Of a stretch of DNA of 6,965 nucleotides, positions 6,274 through 6,965 are shown one piece after another. Both the position numbers and the translations under genes were made by a program. The stretch is from an uncultured bacterium. GTDB lineage: Bacteria; Patescibacteriota; Microgenomatia; UBA1406; GWC2-37-13. The DNA is taken from the NCBI GenBank assembly GCA_937914905.1, contig CALESU010000194.1, positions 1 through 6,965 on the forward strand. Direction: 5' to 3'. The notes beneath the pieces were generated by a model. That model did no database searches, had not been told where the DNA came from, and saw nothing but the letters and a program-made list of their open reading frames with translations. The stretch's first letter is position 1. Every line of letters begins with the position of its first letter.

Positions 6274-6893
6274 CCCCTTTTCGACTCTAAATACTTGCGC
6301 CCATGCCCCACATTTAGGTTAATGGGGCGCACTTTTACACGTTCTGGCATATCCTGTTCATCCCAAGCCTCGGCTTTTAAAACACCAAGGGCATCAAATG
6401 GAGCACCAATTGTGTCTGTATTTACGGCTTCAGGATTGCGGTTAATCATGACGCAAACTGCCGCAACTTCCCCACCCGTTTCGCGAACCAAATCCACTAC
6501 TTTTTTTACCGATCCTCCTGTAGTAGTGAGATCTTCAATCACCAAGACTTTTTTTCCTTTTATGAGCGCATCATATCCTCGGGTAAAAGCCATCGATTTA
6601 TCTGGCATTTTTTCAGCATACACTCCACAAATCTCCGTTCCTTTCAATTGAGACAAGTGATACGCAGCCCACGTGGAAAGAATAATCCCTCCCAAAGCCG
6701 GAGCGGCAACAACGTCAATATCCACATCTTGATACTTTTCTGCAAAGAGCTTTCCCACTTCACTTGTTTCTATGGGATGAGGGTAAATTGCATCTTTATT
6801 TATGTACACTTCTCCATGTTTCCCCGAAGTGTAAACGAAGTGATCATCGGTAATAACGGCGTTTACTTTTTTTAAAATATCAATAATGGTCAT
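6270..6893 (-). CDS. pyrE: Orotate phosphoribosyltransferase, Thermus-family type
   Basis: A 207-residue type I phosphoribosyltransferase, probably PyrE, which joins orotate to PRPP to give OMP in pyrimidine synthesis. The PRPP-binding loop is clear: VLVIEDLTTTGGS at 116-128, with E120-D121 for the ribose hydroxyls. The N-terminal 'YTSGKHGEVYINKD' (21-34) fits the orotate-PRTase start (usual form 'SGKHS.IYID'). The catalytic flexible loop is of the Thermus variant, AEKMPDKSMAFTRGY (93-107), and not the KxxKxH of enteric PyrE; K95 is the likely functional lysine. The C-terminus keeps 'PINLNVGHG' but lacks the CPLC-type cysteines I associate with relatives. It is the first gene of the minus-strand block in view, and its TGA overlaps the tldD start. 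No Shine-Dalgarno is visible. Another PRTase substrate, such as a purine base, cannot be excluded because the loop is divergent. Confidence 0.8.
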   Translation of the reverse strand: MTIIDILKKVNAVITDDHFVYTSGKHGEVYINKDAIYPHPIETSEVGKLFAEKYQDVDIDVVAAPALGGIILSTWAAYHLSQLKGTEICGVYAEKMPDKSMAFTRGYDALIKGKKVLVIEDLTTTGGSVKKVVDLVRETGGEVAAVCVMINRNPEAVNTDTIGAPFDALGVLKAEAWDEQDMPERVKVRPINLNVGHGRKYLESKRG

Positions 6894-6965
6894 ATCATTT
6901 TTGGAAAAAATGCTAATGTTCGAATTGGATCTACTTATTTTCGAAAGTTATTGATCTCTGAGTGA
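6894..6965 (-). promoter_or_regulatory. pyrE upstream leader with paired TTCGAA sites and an AT-rich inverted repeat
   Basis: These 72 bases carry no long open frame on the minus strand: all three frames meet a stop before 6930, so any upstream gene must end here or off the window. Two identical 6-bp palindromes, TTCGAA at 6919-6924 and 6940-6945, are 21 bp apart, two helical turns. Next to the start is an inverted repeat CATTTTT / AAAAATG (6896-6902, 6906-6912) with a 3-base loop. I see no convincing -35/-10 pair, so calling it a promoter is a guess; a regulatory role is possible because it heads the visible gene block. Confidence 0.3.

Noticed and set aside
6229..6651. A 140-codon plus-strand open frame opposite pyrE and the tldD start
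   Set aside because: It is the complement of well-supported coding sequence, has no family-like features and no leader; a shadow.
6891..6898. Two-codon mini-ORF ATG-ATA-TGA overlapping the pyrE start
   Set aside because: Such short overlaps arise easily by chance in AT-rich sequence and there is no ribosome-binding site or supporting pattern.

Overview
The window looks like a stretch of bacterial chromosome, most likely from a candidate-phyla-radiation (Patescibacteria) genome. That placement is inference from memory of protein style, not a search. The clues are the GT39-type membrane glycosyltransferase with its C-terminal 'TRVQATQWINENIPQGS' / 'YDHPKIMIFKK' segments, the sugar epimerase tail 'GVSHRVPWKQG', dense packing with 4-6 bp overlaps, and the absence of clear Shine-Dalgarno sequences. 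TGA ends two genes, so a recoded-UGA (code 25) lineage is excluded. A small-genome archaeon is a less likely alternative.

Layout. Bases 1-1184 (+) hold the 3' part of a multi-pass glycosyltransferase gene whose 5' end is off the left edge. Everything else is on the minus strand and reads right to left as one probable operon of five genes: a Thermus-type orotate phosphoribosyltransferase (6270-6893), tldD (4765-6273), pmbA/tldE (3353-4687), a four-CBS-domain protein with an extra C-terminal domain (2222-3310), and an NAD-dependent sugar epimerase/dehydratase (1179-2225). pyrE/tldD and CBS/epimerase are joined by ATGA overlaps. tldD and pmbA are separated by 77 bp, most of it a 56-bp palindromic repeat (4700-4755). 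The epimerase gene converges on the glycosyltransferase gene, and their stop codons share the palindrome TTATAA.

Functions. PyrE makes OMP in pyrimidine synthesis. TldD and PmbA form a heteromeric metalloprotease. The epimerase and the membrane glycosyltransferase fit cell-surface glycan work. The least ordinary gene is the CBS protein: after two Bateman modules it carries about 80 residues whose pattern resembles the ribosome-binding domain of hibernation factors (HPF/RaiA). This suggests, without proof, an adenylate-sensing ribosome-associated protein.

The window is mostly orderly core genome. The best leads are the CBS/HPF-like fusion, the repeat between two subunit genes, and the terminator-less convergent junction. 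There is no gene-free stretch longer than 77 bp inside the window; the right-hand 72 bp (6894-6965) are the leader of the operon or an internal gap of a longer one.
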